Assembly: GCA_035714365.1 (NCBI GenBank)
Contig: DASTMB010000005.1
Location: forward strand, 1 to 37,563
Source of the DNA: Mycobacteriales bacterium
Lineage (GTDB): Bacteria > Actinomycetota > Actinomycetes > BP-191
DNA length: 37,563 bases
Direction: 5' to 3'
The notes below the pieces were generated by a model. The model made no database searches, was not told the DNA's origin, and saw only the letters and a program-made list of their open reading frames with translations. This document shows positions 1 through 8,815 of the stretch, piece after piece. Within the stretch, counting starts at the first letter, position 1, and every line of letters begins with the position of its first letter. The position numbers and the translations under genes were made by a program.

Positions 1-1039
1 CGGCGTCGACCGAGAAGTCGTCCGCCCGGGTGGACGCGGCCGCGCCCAGCTTGACCCGCCGGTCCGGGTCGGCGAGCAGCTCGGCCAGCGCGGCGGCCAG
101 CGCGGCCGGGTCGTCCGGCGGGACCAGCCCCGCGGGGTCGACCACCTCGCGCATCCCGGTCACGTCGCTCGCGACGACCGGCCGCCCGCAGGCGAGCGCC
201 TCCAACGCCGTCAGCGCCAGCCCCTCCCACCGCGACGGCAGCGCGACGACGTCGGCGGCGGCGTACCAGTCGGCGACGTCGTCGCGGCGGCCGGCGAGCA
301 GCACCGACGACGGCGCGGCGGCCGCGAGCGTGTCGTGCAACGGCCCGTCGCCGACGAGCGCGAGCGTCGCGCCGGGCACGTCCGCCCAGGCGCGCAGCAG
401 CACGTCCTGGCCCTTCTGCCGGGACAGCCGGCCGACGCAGACGACGAGCGGCCCGTCCGGCAGGCCGAGCCGCCGCCGCGCCTCCGTCCGGGAGCCGGGC
501 TGCCAGCGGGCGAGGTCGACGCCGTTGGGGACGACGTCCCAGCGCCGCGCGCGCACGCCCGCGGCCACGCCGTCGGCGCGCTCCGCGTCGCTGACGCAGA
601 CGACGGTGTCCGCCCAGCGGGCGGCGGCGCGTTCCCAGGCGAGCGAGGCCGCGTGGACTGGGCCGGTGACGGCCGCGAACGACCAGGCGTGCGGCTGGAA
701 CACCGTCGGCACCGCGCCGCGCAGCGCGAGCCGCCCGGCCAGCCCGGCCTTCGACGAGTGCAGGTGGACCAGGTCCGGCGCGAACGCCCGCAGCACCCGG
801 CGCAGCCGCAGCGTCTCGGCGGCGACGGTGGGGCCGGGGGAGCGGGTGGCGGGCCAGGCGGCGTACGGGACGCGGCGTTCGCGCAGCCACCCCGTCAGCG
901 GGCCGGCGGGTGGGCAGGCGACGCGGGCGTCGAGGCCGTGCGCCCGCTGCTCGCCGGCGAAGTCGGCGACGCAGCGCGCGACGCCGGCGTCGGTGGGCTG
1001 GGCGACGTGGAGCACCCGGAGCGCGCGGGGGACCTCCAC
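1..1039 (-). CDS. Glycosyltransferase family 4 (GT-B fold), C-terminus cut by window edge
   Basis: This gene reads leftward out of the window, so its 3' end is missing; 346 codons are visible. A GTG start at 1039 gives VEVPRALRVLHVAQPTDAG, a typical GT-B N-terminal beta strand and loop. Further in are HLHSSKAGLAGR, the interdomain segment VVCVGRLSRQKGQD, and the C-terminal nucleotide-sugar signature EGLALTALEALACGRPVV, which carries the E-x7-E pair of retaining GT4 enzymes. Known for the family: transfer of a sugar from an NDP-sugar to a lipid or glycan acceptor at the inner face of the membrane. The acceptor cannot be told from sequence. CAGGAT lies 7 nt before the GTG, so the message may be leaderless. 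The downstream partner gene lies outside the window. Confidence 0.85.
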   Translation of the reverse strand, partial: MEVPRALRVLHVAQPTDAGVARCVADFAGEQRAHGLDARVACPPAGPLTGWLRERRVPYAAWPATRSPGPTVAAETLRLRRVLRAFAPDLVHLHSSKAGLAGRLALRGAVPTVFQPHAWSFAAVTGPVHAASLAWERAAARWADTVVCVSDAERADGVAAGVRARRWDVVPNGVDLARWQPGSRTEARRRLGLPDGPLVVCVGRLSRQKGQDVLLRAWADVPGATLALVGDGPLHDTLAAAAPSSVLLAGRRDDVADWYAAADVVALPSRWEGLALTALEALACGRPVVASDVTGMREVVDPAGLVPPDDPAALAAALAELLADPDRRVKLGAAASTRADDFSVDA

Positions 1040-1081
1040 GCGCCGTATCCTGACACCTCCCGACCCTTCCGGAGACCGTCC

Positions 1082-1609
1082 GTGCGCCCAGGCCCGCTCG
1101 CGACCGCCGTCGCCCTCTGCTGCGCCCTCGCCGGCTGCACCGGCGAGAGCCCGGAGCCGACCGCCGCCCCGACCACCCCCGCCGTCCCCACCGCCACCGA
1201 CACCGGGCCGCACTGTCCCGCGCCGACGCGCCCGGCGGCGGCCTGGCCGAAGAGCGTCCCCGAGGTCATCCCGAAGCCCGCCGGCCTGGTCATCCAGAAG
1301 ACCGATACCAGCAAGGGCAACATCATCCAGGTCCGCTCGCAGGTCCCGATCTCGCTGCGGGAGAGCGTGCTGTTCATCGTCAAGGAGTTCCCGAAGGCCG
1401 GCTTCACGCTCTCGCGCGGCGACGCGGAGGCGACCGAGGCGGACGCGCCGTTCCAGCGCGGCGACGCGCTGCGCGGGCTGGTCCGGGTGTTCGCGACCGA
1501 CGACCCGTGCTCGACGCTGTGGCTCTACGCCGTCGTCCGCAACACCAACGCGCCCTACGACATCTCGTACACGCCGCCCCCGTCGTCCACTCCTCTCCCC
1601 TTCGGGTGA
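1082..1609 (+). CDS. Putative lipoprotein, unknown function
   Basis: This is a 175-residue secreted protein. The start is GTG 1082, preceded by GGAGA. The N-terminus MRPGPLATAVALCCALAGC is a short signal peptide ending in a lipobox (LAGC, Cys19), so the mature protein should be diacylated and membrane-anchored. A Thr/Pro/Ala-rich linker follows, then a compact domain with two cysteines (HCPAP and DDPCST) and a C-terminal Pro/Ser tail. I do not recognise the domain. A -10-like TATCCT at 1046-1051 could drive it. Its stop overlaps the LivH start by 4 bp (GTGA), so it is translationally coupled to the ABC importer. It does not look like a periplasmic binding protein; that role falls to the gene at 4163. 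Confidence 0.75.
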   Translation: MRPGPLATAVALCCALAGCTGESPEPTAAPTTPAVPTATDTGPHCPAPTRPAAAWPKSVPEVIPKPAGLVIQKTDTSKGNIIQVRSQVPISLRESVLFIVKEFPKAGFTLSRGDAEATEADAPFQRGDALRGLVRVFATDDPCSTLWLYAVVRNTNAPYDISYTPPPSSTPLPFG

Positions 1610-2508
1610 CGGGAGGGGTCGCCCTCCAGGCGCTCGCCACCGGGCTGGCGCAGGGCGCGGTCTACGGCCTCGTCGCGCTCGGCTTCACCCTCTGCTACCG
1701 GCTCGTCCGCGTGCTCGACCTCGCGCACGGCGACCTCATCGTCGGCGCGACGTTCGTCTCCGTGCTGGCCACGGTCGGCACAACGCCGGTCCTCCGCGCG
1801 CCGTCCCCGGCCGTCGCCGTCGCGCAGGTGCTCGTGGCGCTCGCCGTCGGCGGCGCCCTCGGCGCGGTGCTCTACCTGGTGGCGGTCCGGCCGTTCGCGG
1901 GCGAGCTCGGCTGGGTGGCGGCGACCGTGACGGCCGGGCTGGTGGTGCGCGCGGCGGTCGGGCTGGTGTTCACCCGCGAGGCGTACGCCGTCGCCGACCC
2001 GCTGCGGCTGCCCGCCCGGCTGGTCGCGCTGCCCGGCGGGGGGCGGGTGCCGTTGCGGGTGGCGTTCGTGCTGCTCATCGGCCTGGCCATCGGCGTCGCG
2101 GTCGACCGGCTGCTCGTCGCGTCGCGGCTGGGCCGCGCGATGCGCGCGGTGGCGGACGACCGGGACGCGGCGGCGTTGATGGGGGTGCCGGCCGAACGCG
2201 TCGTGCTGCTGGCGTTCGCGCTCGCCGGCGTGCTCGCGGGCGTGGCCGGGCTGCTGGCGGCGCCCGCCGGCCCGGTGACAGTGTCCGGCGGCGTGATCCT
2301 CGGGCTGAAGGGCACGGCGGCGGCGCTGCTCGGCCGGCTCGGCTCCGCGCGTGGAGCGGTGCTCGGGGGGCTGGCGCTCGGCGCGGTCGAGTCGCTGGCG
2401 GTCGCCTGGCCGCCACTCGGCCCGGCGTACCGGGACGTGCTCGCGCTCGGCGTGCTCGTCGTCGTGCTGGCGGTGCGCCCGGAGGGCGTGCGCGGGCGGG
2501 TCGCGTGA
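1606..2508 (+). CDS. Branched-chain amino acid-type ABC permease (LivH family)
   Basis: This is a 300-residue polytopic permease. The GTG at 1606 overlaps the previous stop as GTGA. The opening segment LATGLAQGAVYGLVALGFTL and the motif VLDLAHGDLIVGATF are classic LivH (inner_mem_transp family) signatures. The cytoplasmic loop LGRAMRAVADDRDAAALMGVP is the EAA-like contact for the ATPase, and GVILGLKGTAAALLGRLGS near the end is also typical. Known role: one half of the membrane channel of a HAAT-family importer. Substrates of this family include Leu/Ile/Val, urea, amides and aromatic acids, and the sequence does not decide among them. The next gene overlaps by 4 bp, which suggests one operon. 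Confidence 0.9.
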   Translation: MTGGVALQALATGLAQGAVYGLVALGFTLCYRLVRVLDLAHGDLIVGATFVSVLATVGTTPVLRAPSPAVAVAQVLVALAVGGALGAVLYLVAVRPFAGELGWVAATVTAGLVVRAAVGLVFTREAYAVADPLRLPARLVALPGGGRVPLRVAFVLLIGLAIGVAVDRLLVASRLGRAMRAVADDRDAAALMGVPAERVVLLAFALAGVLAGVAGLLAAPAGPVTVSGGVILGLKGTAAALLGRLGSARGAVLGGLALGAVESLAVAWPPLGPAYRDVLALGVLVVVLAVRPEGVRGRVA

Positions 2509-4166
2509 ACGCCGTCGACCTGGCGCGCGACCTCTGGCTGCTGCTCGCCGCCCTCGGCCTGAACCTCTCCGTCGGCTACGCCGGCCAGCCGGTGCTGGGG
2601 CAGGGGGCGTTCGTGGCGGTGGGCGCTTACGGCACGCTGCTGCTCGCCGCGCACCTGCCGCTCGGGCTCGCCGTGCTCCTCGCCGTGGCCGGCGCGGGCG
2701 CGCTCGGCTGGCTGGTCGACTTCGCCGCGGCCCGGCTGCGCGGCGCGTTCCTCGCGCTCGGCACCTGGGCGCTGGCCTGGCTGGCGGCGGCGGTGCTGGC
2801 GGCGTTCCCGGGGACGTTCGGCGGCGACCAGGGGCTGCCCGCGCCGTCGCAACGCCTCGTCTCGCCGGCGCTGGGCCTGGCCTGGCGGCTGACCCCGCGC
2901 TGGCACGTGCTGCTCGCTCTCGTCGCCTGCGGCGCGCTCGTCCTCGGCACCCGCGCGCTCGGGCGGTCGCCGGTCGGCCTCGACCTGGCGGCGTTGCGGC
3001 AGGGGCCGGAGGCGGCCGCGTCGGTCGGCGTCGACGGCCCGGCGCTGCGCCGCAACGCCCTCGCCGCGGCGGCCGCGACCGGCGCGCTGTCGGGGGCGGG
3101 GACGGCGTTGCTGCTGGGGTTCGTGGCGCCGTCGAGCGTGGCGCCGTTGCTGTCGATCCAGCTCTTCGTCGCGGTGCTGATCGGCGGCACCGCCAACCCG
3201 TACGGCCCCGTCGCCGGCGTCGCCGTCCTCCTCGCGCTGCCCACCGGCGCCGGCACCGAGCGGGGTCGCGGCCTGGTCACCGCGGTGCTGCTCGTCGCGG
3301 CGCTGGCGCTGCGCGAGCCGGTCGCGCGGTACCTCGCGCGCTTCCGCCGGGCACGCGCCACCGCGCTGCCGGAGCCGCTCGTCCCGCCCGGCGGGTCCGG
3401 CGTCGCGGTCGAGGCACGCGGCCTGCGCAAGCACTACGGCGGCGTCCCCGCCCTCGACGGCGTCGACCTGGTGTTGCGGGCCGGCGAGGTGCACGCCCTG
3501 CTGGGCCCCAACGGTTCCGGCAAGACGACGCTGCTCCGCGTCCTCGCCGGCGCGGTGCCGCCGGACATCGGGACCGTGCTCGTCGACGGCGCCGACGTCA
3601 CCGCCCGCGGGCAGGTCGGGCGGGTGCGGGCCGGGGTGGCGCGGACGTTCCAGGACACGGTGCTGTTCCCCGGCCTCACCGTCGCCGAGCACGCCGCGGT
3701 CGGCGCCCGCGCGACCGAACGCCCCGGCGCCTGGCGGGCGCTGCTCGCGCTGCCGTCGGAGCGCGCCGAGCGCCGCCGCGCCGCCGGGTACGCCGCCGCC
3801 GCGCTGCGCGACGCGGGCCTGGACGCGCGCGCCGCCGAGACGCCCGCGACGCTGCCGTACGGCGACCAGCGCCTCCTCCAGGTCGCCCGGGCGGCGGCCA
3901 CGGGGGCGGTCGCGCTGCTGCTGGACGAGCCGGCCGCCGGCATGTCGGTGGCGGAGACGGCGCGGCTCGCGGCGTTGCTGCGGACGCTGGCGGGGAACGG
4001 CCGGGCCGTGCTGGTCGTAGAACACAACGTGCGCTTCGTCGCCGCGGTCGCCGACCGCGTGACGGTGCTCGCCGAGGGCCGGGTGGTCGCGGCGGGCACC
4101 CCCGACGAGGTGCGGGCGGAGCCGGCCGTGCGGGCGGCGTACCTGGGCGAGGAGGTGCCCGCGTGA
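2505..4166 (+). CDS. Fused LivM permease - LivG ATPase of HAAT-family ABC importer
   Basis: One 553-residue frame carries two subunits. Residues 1-290 form a LivM-type permease: LNLSVGYAGQPVLGQGAFVA near the start, RLRGAFLALGTWA, and a late segment LFVAVLIGGTANPYGPVAG. A short Pro/Ala linker leads to an ABC domain from about residue 302 (VEARGLRKHYGGV). That domain has Walker A GPNGSGKT at 334-341, a Q-loop at FQDTVLF, a signature-like PYGDQRLLQVARA in place of LSGGQ, Walker B VALLLDEPAAGM, and an H-loop in VVEHNVRF. This places it in the LivG group. The GTG start at 2505 overlaps the LivH stop by 4 bp. No LivF-like second ATPase is present nearby, so the ATPase may homodimerise or use a subunit encoded elsewhere. 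Confidence 0.9.
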   Translation: MNAVDLARDLWLLLAALGLNLSVGYAGQPVLGQGAFVAVGAYGTLLLAAHLPLGLAVLLAVAGAGALGWLVDFAAARLRGAFLALGTWALAWLAAAVLAAFPGTFGGDQGLPAPSQRLVSPALGLAWRLTPRWHVLLALVACGALVLGTRALGRSPVGLDLAALRQGPEAAASVGVDGPALRRNALAAAAATGALSGAGTALLLGFVAPSSVAPLLSIQLFVAVLIGGTANPYGPVAGVAVLLALPTGAGTERGRGLVTAVLLVAALALREPVARYLARFRRARATALPEPLVPPGGSGVAVEARGLRKHYGGVPALDGVDLVLRAGEVHALLGPNGSGKTTLLRVLAGAVPPDIGTVLVDGADVTARGQVGRVRAGVARTFQDTVLFPGLTVAEHAAVGARATERPGAWRALLALPSERAERRRAAGYAAAALRDAGLDARAAETPATLPYGDQRLLQVARAAATGAVALLLDEPAAGMSVAETARLAALLRTLAGNGRAVLVVEHNVRFVAAVADRVTVLAEGRVVAAGTPDEVRAEPAVRAAYLGEEVPA

Positions 4167-5368
4167 GGCGGGTCTGGGCAGCGGTGGCCGCGGTCGCGCT
4201 CGTCGCGACGGCGTGCGAGACCGGCGGCGCGAAGGGCGACGAGATCGTGGTCGTCGTCAGCGCGCCGTTCTCGACGTCGGCCTGGGTCGCCGACGGCGTC
4301 GCGCGCGGCGCGCGCCTCGCCGCGCAGCAGCTCAACGCGAGCGGCGTCAAGGTCGGCAAGGAGACCCGCAAGGTCCGGCTGGTCGAGCTCGACCACGCCA
4401 ACTCGGTCGAACGCGCCCAGGCCAACGCGCGCGCCGCCGTCGAGCAGCACGCCGCCGCGCTCGTCACCGACGGCGTCGGCGCCGTCGCCGTCGCGGGCGT
4501 CGCCGGGCCGGCCGACCTGCCGGTGTTCGTGACGTACGAGGGCGGCGAGGGGCTGATCGACGAGGACGCGCGGCCGACGCTGTTCCGCATGGCGCCGGCC
4601 AACCGGCCGATGACGCAACGCCTCACCGACTACATCGCGGCGAAGCGGCCGCGGCTCGCGCTGATCACCGACGACTCCGGCTACGGCCGCGACGGCGCCA
4701 CCGACCTGGCCAAGGCGATCCAGCGCGACCGGCTCACGCTGCTCGACACCCGCGTCGTCCCCGCCGGCACCGACCCGGCGCCGCAGGTGCTCGCCGCCAA
4801 GGGCTCCGGCGCCGACACGGTGCTGCTCTGGGCACGCGCGCCGGTCGTCGCGTCCGTCATCTCGACCATCCGCTCGCGCGGCTGGCACCCGGCGATCTAC
4901 ACCGGCCCGACCGCCGAGGACCCGGTCGTGCGGCAGCAGCTCGCGCAGCACCCGGAGTGGCTCGACGGCGTCGGCTTCGTGTCGTTCCGGATGACCGCCG
5001 AGGTCGGGCCGAAGCCGTTCGAGGCGTTCCGGGCGGCGTACGAGAAGGCGTTCGGGCCGGACAAGGTCGGCGTCGAGGCGGGCGGCACCGACGTGGTGCA
5101 GCCGCCGGACTGGGCGATGTACTCGTTCGACTCGCTGCACCTGCTGGCCCGCGCGCTCGGCCACGCGAAGGGGTACGGCCGGCCGCTGATCGACGCGTTG
5201 AACGCCGTGTCCGTCACCGGCGCGAACGGCGACGAGCGGTCGTTCCTGCCGCGCAACCACGAGGGCGTGTCGAGCGACGACATGTACATCGCGCGGTTCC
5301 AGGGCATGCGCTTCCACCCGGTCAAGGACGACCTGCTGTCGCGCTCGCTCCCGGCGGTGCCGCAGTAA
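4163..5368 (+). CDS. ABC importer substrate-binding lipoprotein (LivJ/LivK-like, Peripla_BP_6)
   Basis: This is a 401-residue protein with a GTG start at 4163 overlapping the upstream stop (GTGA). The signal peptide VRRVWAAVAAVALVATAC ends in a lipobox Cys, as expected for a Gram-positive binding protein. The mature part has the type I periplasmic-binding fold of the branched-chain amino acid family: GARLAAQQLNASGVKVG early, VELDHANSVERAQANARAAV, LITDDSGYGRDGATDLAKAI at the hinge, and a late DWAMYSFDSLHLLARAL. Known role: capture of solute outside the membrane and delivery to LivH/LivM. It ends at TAA overlapping the next ATG by one base. Ligand unknown. Confidence 0.9.
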   Translation: MRRVWAAVAAVALVATACETGGAKGDEIVVVVSAPFSTSAWVADGVARGARLAAQQLNASGVKVGKETRKVRLVELDHANSVERAQANARAAVEQHAAALVTDGVGAVAVAGVAGPADLPVFVTYEGGEGLIDEDARPTLFRMAPANRPMTQRLTDYIAAKRPRLALITDDSGYGRDGATDLAKAIQRDRLTLLDTRVVPAGTDPAPQVLAAKGSGADTVLLWARAPVVASVISTIRSRGWHPAIYTGPTAEDPVVRQQLAQHPEWLDGVGFVSFRMTAEVGPKPFEAFRAAYEKAFGPDKVGVEAGGTDVVQPPDWAMYSFDSLHLLARALGHAKGYGRPLIDALNAVSVTGANGDERSFLPRNHEGVSSDDMYIARFQGMRFHPVKDDLLSRSLPAVPQ

Positions 5369-6054
5369 TGTGCGGCCGCTACTCGGCCTCCCGGCCCTCG
5401 AGCCTGCTCGCCGAGACCTACGCCGCGACCGTCGCCGACGAGCCGCCCGCTCCGTCGTGGAACGTCGCCCCCACCGACCCCGTCGCCGTCGTGGTCGAAC
5501 GCCCCGCCGGCCGCGAGGTGCGCACGCTGCGGTGGGGGCTGATCCCGTCGTGGGCGGAGGACCGGCGCATCGCGTCCCGGCTCATCAACGCGCGCGCCGA
5601 GACGGTCGCGACCAAGCCGGCGTTCCGCGCGGCGCTGGCCCGGCGGCGCTGCCTCGTCCCCGCGGACGGCTGGTACGAGTGGCGGGCCGAGCCGGGCCGG
5701 GCCAAGCAGCCGTTCTTCATCACGGCGCGCGCGGGCGCGGGGGTGGCGTTCGCCGGGCTCTACGAGGTGTGGCGCGACCCGGCGACGGAGGAGCTGGTCC
5801 GCACCTGCACGGTCGTGACCACGAGCGCCTGCCCCGAGCTGGCGTACCTGCACGAGCGGATGCCGGTCGTGCTCGCGCCGGGCGCGTGGGACGCGTGGCT
5901 GGACCCGGCGTACGACGACGTGGCGTCGCTGGCGGGGCTGCTCGTGCCGTGCGACGGCTTCGGCGCCCACCCGGTCTCGGTCGCGGTCAACAGCGTCCGC
6001 AACAACGGCCCGCAGCTCACCGAGCCGCTCCCCGCCGACGAAGCCCTCTTCTAG
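5368..6054 (+). CDS. SRAP domain protein (HMCES/YedK family), abasic-site DNA-protein crosslinker
   Basis: This is a 228-residue single-domain protein with start ATG 5368 (TAATG overlap with the binding protein). It begins MCGRYS, so Cys2 becomes the N-terminal nucleophile after Met removal. The conserved WNVAPT, RWGLIPSW, INARAET, GWYEW (catalytic Glu) and LHERMPV (catalytic His) blocks are all present. Known role of the family: formation of a stable thiazolidine link with abasic sites in single-stranded DNA, shielding them from strand breakage. Coupling to a transporter operon looks coincidental. Its TAG stop shares the palindrome CTAG with the opposing gene (6051-6054), leaving no room for a terminator. 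Confidence 0.95.
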   Translation: MCGRYSASRPSSLLAETYAATVADEPPAPSWNVAPTDPVAVVVERPAGREVRTLRWGLIPSWAEDRRIASRLINARAETVATKPAFRAALARRRCLVPADGWYEWRAEPGRAKQPFFITARAGAGVAFAGLYEVWRDPATEELVRTCTVVTTSACPELAYLHERMPVVLAPGAWDAWLDPAYDDVASLAGLLVPCDGFGAHPVSVAVNSVRNNGPQLTEPLPADEALF

Positions 6055-7373
6055 CCGACCTCGTACGTCACCGGGTCCGGCCGCAGCTCGACGCCGGGGC
6101 CGCCCAGCGGCACCACCACGTCGAGCGCGGTCCCGCCGACCGACGCGCAGAGCACGGCGCGCGAGCCGCTCTGGTACAGGTCCAGCCCGGTCGGCACGCC
6201 CAGCACGGTCTCGTCCATCCACGGGTGCGGGCCGGGCGCCTGGTTCGGCTCGGCCTGCGTCGCGCAGGCGGCCGGGTCGGTGCCGACGCTCGGCGCGCTC
6301 GGCGCACGGGTCCCGCCCGTCAGCACCAGCGCGCCGCCGACGCCGACGTGCGAGACCGGGTCCTCGACGCGGACGCAGACCCGCGTCTCCGCGCCGGCCG
6401 CCGTCACCGTCGCGCGGCTGCGCACCGCGCGGGTCGTCACGTCGTAGATCGACAGGCCGCCGGAGCAGGTCGCCGACGCGCGCGAGACGTCCGGCGTGAA
6501 CCACGGCCACGCGCCGCCGACCGGCGCGTACACCAGCTCGGCCGGGGTGTTGCCGGCGGACGCGGTGTCCAGGCCGTCCCAGCGGAACGTCCACGTCCCC
6601 GCCGGCCCGCCGAACGCCGTCGGGCTGACGTCCGCCTCCGGCACCCGCTGCGCCGGGAGCAGGCCGCGGGCACCGGCCCACTGCGGGCCCTTCATGACGT
6701 AGCCGCCGACGCGGCCGTCGGGGGCCTCCCAGCCGGCGCGGCAGGCGTTGCAGCGGCTCACGCCGACCCCGACGACGCCCGCGGGCAGGTCGCGCGTCGC
6801 CTTGACGGCGCCGGCGCCGGTGCCGTCGACGTTGGCGGAGACGCCGCCGTCGCCGGGGTTGCCCGCGTCGATCACGCCGGAGCCGGAGCCGGCCACGACG
6901 GACACCGCCGCGTCGCCCGACCCGACGGCCGAGGTCACGACCGGCGCGGTCTGCGCGACACCGGTCTCCATCGTCAGGACGGCGTAGCTCTGGCCGGGGT
7001 TGAGGTGCGCGACGGTGACGTACTGGTCGATGCCGCCGCCGGCGCCGGCCCGGTCGCGCGGCAGGTCGACGCGGACGCTGCCGGCGCCGCGCGAGGTCGA
7101 CACCGAACGCCGGCCGAGGCCGAGGTTGTACGCCTGGAGGAACGTCAGCCGCCCGTCGAGCGCCGTGCCGACCCCGAGCACCACCGGCGCCAGCCCGGTG
7201 ACCTCGCCCGTCGCGTGCAGCTCGACCTTGACGTCGTCGGCGCCGACCGGGCCCGCGGTGATGGTGAGGACGTGCCAGTCGTACGTCGGGTCCGCACCGG
7301 CCGCCAGGCCCGGTAGCAGCCCCGCGGCGACGGCGAGGACGGCGGTGCAGGCGAGCGCGCGGCGTACGGACAC
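6051..7373 (-). CDS. Secreted protein of unknown function
   Basis: This is a 440-residue protein. The GTG start at 7373 sits behind AGGAGGG. A clear Sec signal peptide (MSVRRALACTAVLAVAAGLLPGLAAGA) ends near residue 27. The mature protein is rich in Gly, Val, Thr and Ser with alternating beta pattern and several cysteines (RCNACRAGW, ATCSGG, CVRVED, CATQAE, AVLCAS), suggesting a disulfide-bonded extracellular beta-rich protein. No C-terminal membrane anchor or sortase motif is seen. I recognise no family. TAGGCT (plus-strand 7401-7406) upstream is a possible -10. It reads convergently into the SRAP gene with a shared CTAG stop. Confidence 0.75.
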   Translation of the reverse strand: MSVRRALACTAVLAVAAGLLPGLAAGADPTYDWHVLTITAGPVGADDVKVELHATGEVTGLAPVVLGVGTALDGRLTFLQAYNLGLGRRSVSTSRGAGSVRVDLPRDRAGAGGGIDQYVTVAHLNPGQSYAVLTMETGVAQTAPVVTSAVGSGDAAVSVVAGSGSGVIDAGNPGDGGVSANVDGTGAGAVKATRDLPAGVVGVGVSRCNACRAGWEAPDGRVGGYVMKGPQWAGARGLLPAQRVPEADVSPTAFGGPAGTWTFRWDGLDTASAGNTPAELVYAPVGGAWPWFTPDVSRASATCSGGLSIYDVTTRAVRSRATVTAAGAETRVCVRVEDPVSHVGVGGALVLTGGTRAPSAPSVGTDPAACATQAEPNQAPGPHPWMDETVLGVPTGLDLYQSGSRAVLCASVGGTALDVVVPLGGPGVELRPDPVTYEVG

Positions 7374-7438
7374 TGGCCCTCCTGGGTTGGGCGGGCCCGC
7401 AGCCTAGCCACGCCCGGAATGCCCGGAAAGGGGGGTTC

Positions 7439-8662
7439 TTACAGCCGCCGCCAGATCGCCGTGGTGTTGCCGGCGATGGCCAGCAACGCCGCCACCGCCA
7501 GCGCGATCGGCACCGGCCGCGGCCGCAACGGGCGTTCCGCCGCGCGCACCGCCTCCGGGGGCGCCAGGGCGAACCGGAACACCGTCGACACCTTCCCCGG
7601 CCCGTGGTGGCCGAGGTACGGCGCGTACTCGTCGTCCCGCGCGGCCGACGCGGCGTTCTCGACCAGCGCCGCGACCGCGTCGCGGGTCTCGTTCGGTGTC
7701 GGGCCGCGCCGCAGCCACTCCGCCCAGGTCCGCCCGCGCGGCGGCGCCAGCAGCCGCGGGTCCAGCGTCGGGACGGCCGCGAGATCGAGCCGGAGCAGGC
7801 CGGGGCCGTCGACCCGCAGCACGAACTCCGCCTCGCCCTGGAGCACCCCGTCGAGCCGCAGCCCGCCCGGCGCCGGCTTCGCGCCCAGACCGTCGCCGGT
7901 GGCGTTCGCGCCGGAGACGGTGATGCCGCCGGTCACCCGCATCGGCGCCACGGTCCGGAACGGCCGCTTGTCCACGGCGGCGGCCGGCAGGGAGGCGGGC
8001 AGCCCGCGCCCGGCCATCGGCGGCGCCGAGCGGTCGCGGCGCCGCGCGTACGCCAGCATCGTGTCCAGCGGCCCGGCCAGCGCCGCCGGCGCCACCTCGC
8101 CCGTCGGCACCGAGCCGTCGCGGCCGGTGCGGTTGACGAGCCGCACCACCACCTCGCCCGGCCCCGGCAGCGACCCGCCCGGCCCGATCCGCCCCGCGCC
8201 CCGCCAGGCGATCTCGACGCCCACCGGCAGCAGCTCGCGTTCGACCCCGGGGTCCAGCGTCAGCCGGGCGACCAGGTCCTTCCGGCCGTCCACGAACCCC
8301 TGCCAGACCACCGCCTCGCGCTTGAGCACCGGCGGCGGCGAGTCCTCCAGCGCCTCCACGTCCTGCGCCGACGAGCGCTCGTACACGACGAACTGCCCGG
8401 AGCCGGACAGCACGAGGCGTTGCGTCAGCGTCACCGCGCTCGGCGCGCCGTCCGGCGCGACCAGCACCCGCACGTCCTCGGTGTCGTCCACGCCGCCCGG
8501 CACGAACGTCCGGTTCAGCCGGTCCGGGCGGTCGGTGAACGCCTCCTTCGGCACCGGGATCGCCCCGGTCGGCCGCGGCAGCGGCAGCACCGGCGACTGC
8601 GCCTGCGCGGTGCCGGCGAGCAGCACGAGCCCGGCCACCACCCGCGGCACGGCTCGGCGCAT
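7439..8662 (-). CDS. Exported membrane-anchored protein of unknown function
   Basis: This is a 407-residue protein. ATG 8662 was chosen because it opens a signal peptide (MRRAVPRVVAGLVLLAGTAQAQ) and lies 7 nt after a -10-like TACGAT. The long ectodomain contains YERSSAQDVEALEDSPPPVLKR, an Ig-like or beta-rich middle (MRVTGGITVSGANATGDGL), and a segment on membrane-proximal sequence rich in Arg/Pro. A single C-terminal membrane span (IALAVAALLAIAGNTTAIW) is followed by RRL, so the topology should be type I: outside domain, one span, tiny cytoplasmic tail. No catalytic motif is recognised. The downstream secreted-protein gene reads the same way with a 65-bp gap, so the two may be co-expressed. 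Confidence 0.75.
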   Translation of the reverse strand: MRRAVPRVVAGLVLLAGTAQAQSPVLPLPRPTGAIPVPKEAFTDRPDRLNRTFVPGGVDDTEDVRVLVAPDGAPSAVTLTQRLVLSGSGQFVVYERSSAQDVEALEDSPPPVLKREAVVWQGFVDGRKDLVARLTLDPGVERELLPVGVEIAWRGAGRIGPGGSLPGPGEVVVRLVNRTGRDGSVPTGEVAPAALAGPLDTMLAYARRRDRSAPPMAGRGLPASLPAAAVDKRPFRTVAPMRVTGGITVSGANATGDGLGAKPAPGGLRLDGVLQGEAEFVLRVDGPGLLRLDLAAVPTLDPRLLAPPRGRTWAEWLRRGPTPNETRDAVAALVENAASAARDDEYAPYLGHHGPGKVSTVFRFALAPPEAVRAAERPLRPRPVPIALAVAALLAIAGNTTAIWRRL

Positions 8663-8669
8663 GTCCCAG

Positions 8670-8675
8670 ATCGTA
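8670..8675 (-). promoter_or_regulatory. -10 element for leaderless start at 8662
   Basis: On the minus strand TACGAT is followed by 7 nt and then the ATG. No Shine-Dalgarno sequence fits in that space, so translation is probably leaderless. Confidence 0.5.
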
Positions 8676-8729
8676 CGTTTCAGCCCCCGAGCGGGGGGCA
8701 GGGTCGCGCTGAACGCCCGAATCTGGATC

Positions 8730-8758
8730 TTGTCCGACACCCGCGACCGAGATAGGAA
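8730..8758 (+). promoter_or_regulatory. Candidate housekeeping promoter for the dksA-like/whiB pair
   Basis: TTGTCC (8730-8735), a 17-nt spacer and TAGGAA (8753-8758) form a plausible sigma-A-type promoter about 58 nt upstream of the GTG at 8816. It is divergent from the promoter of the gene at 8662. Confidence 0.4.
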
Positions 8759-8815
8759 CGGCGTGACCGCGCGCCGTTTCCGGGAGCGGGTCGCCTCGCG
8801 ACCGGAAGGGACGAC

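Noticed and set aside
30-2504. Long plus-strand open frame (30 onward) before the LivM-LivG fusion
   Set aside because: It is the shadow of the minus-strand glycosyltransferase and of other frames; its translation is low-complexity Ala/Arg/Ser. Only 2505-4166 of this frame is real.
1872-4025. 717-codon minus-strand open frame opposite the ABC genes
   Set aside because: Arg/Gly/Ala-rich translation without any domain; the plus strand here encodes clear permease and ATPase motifs.
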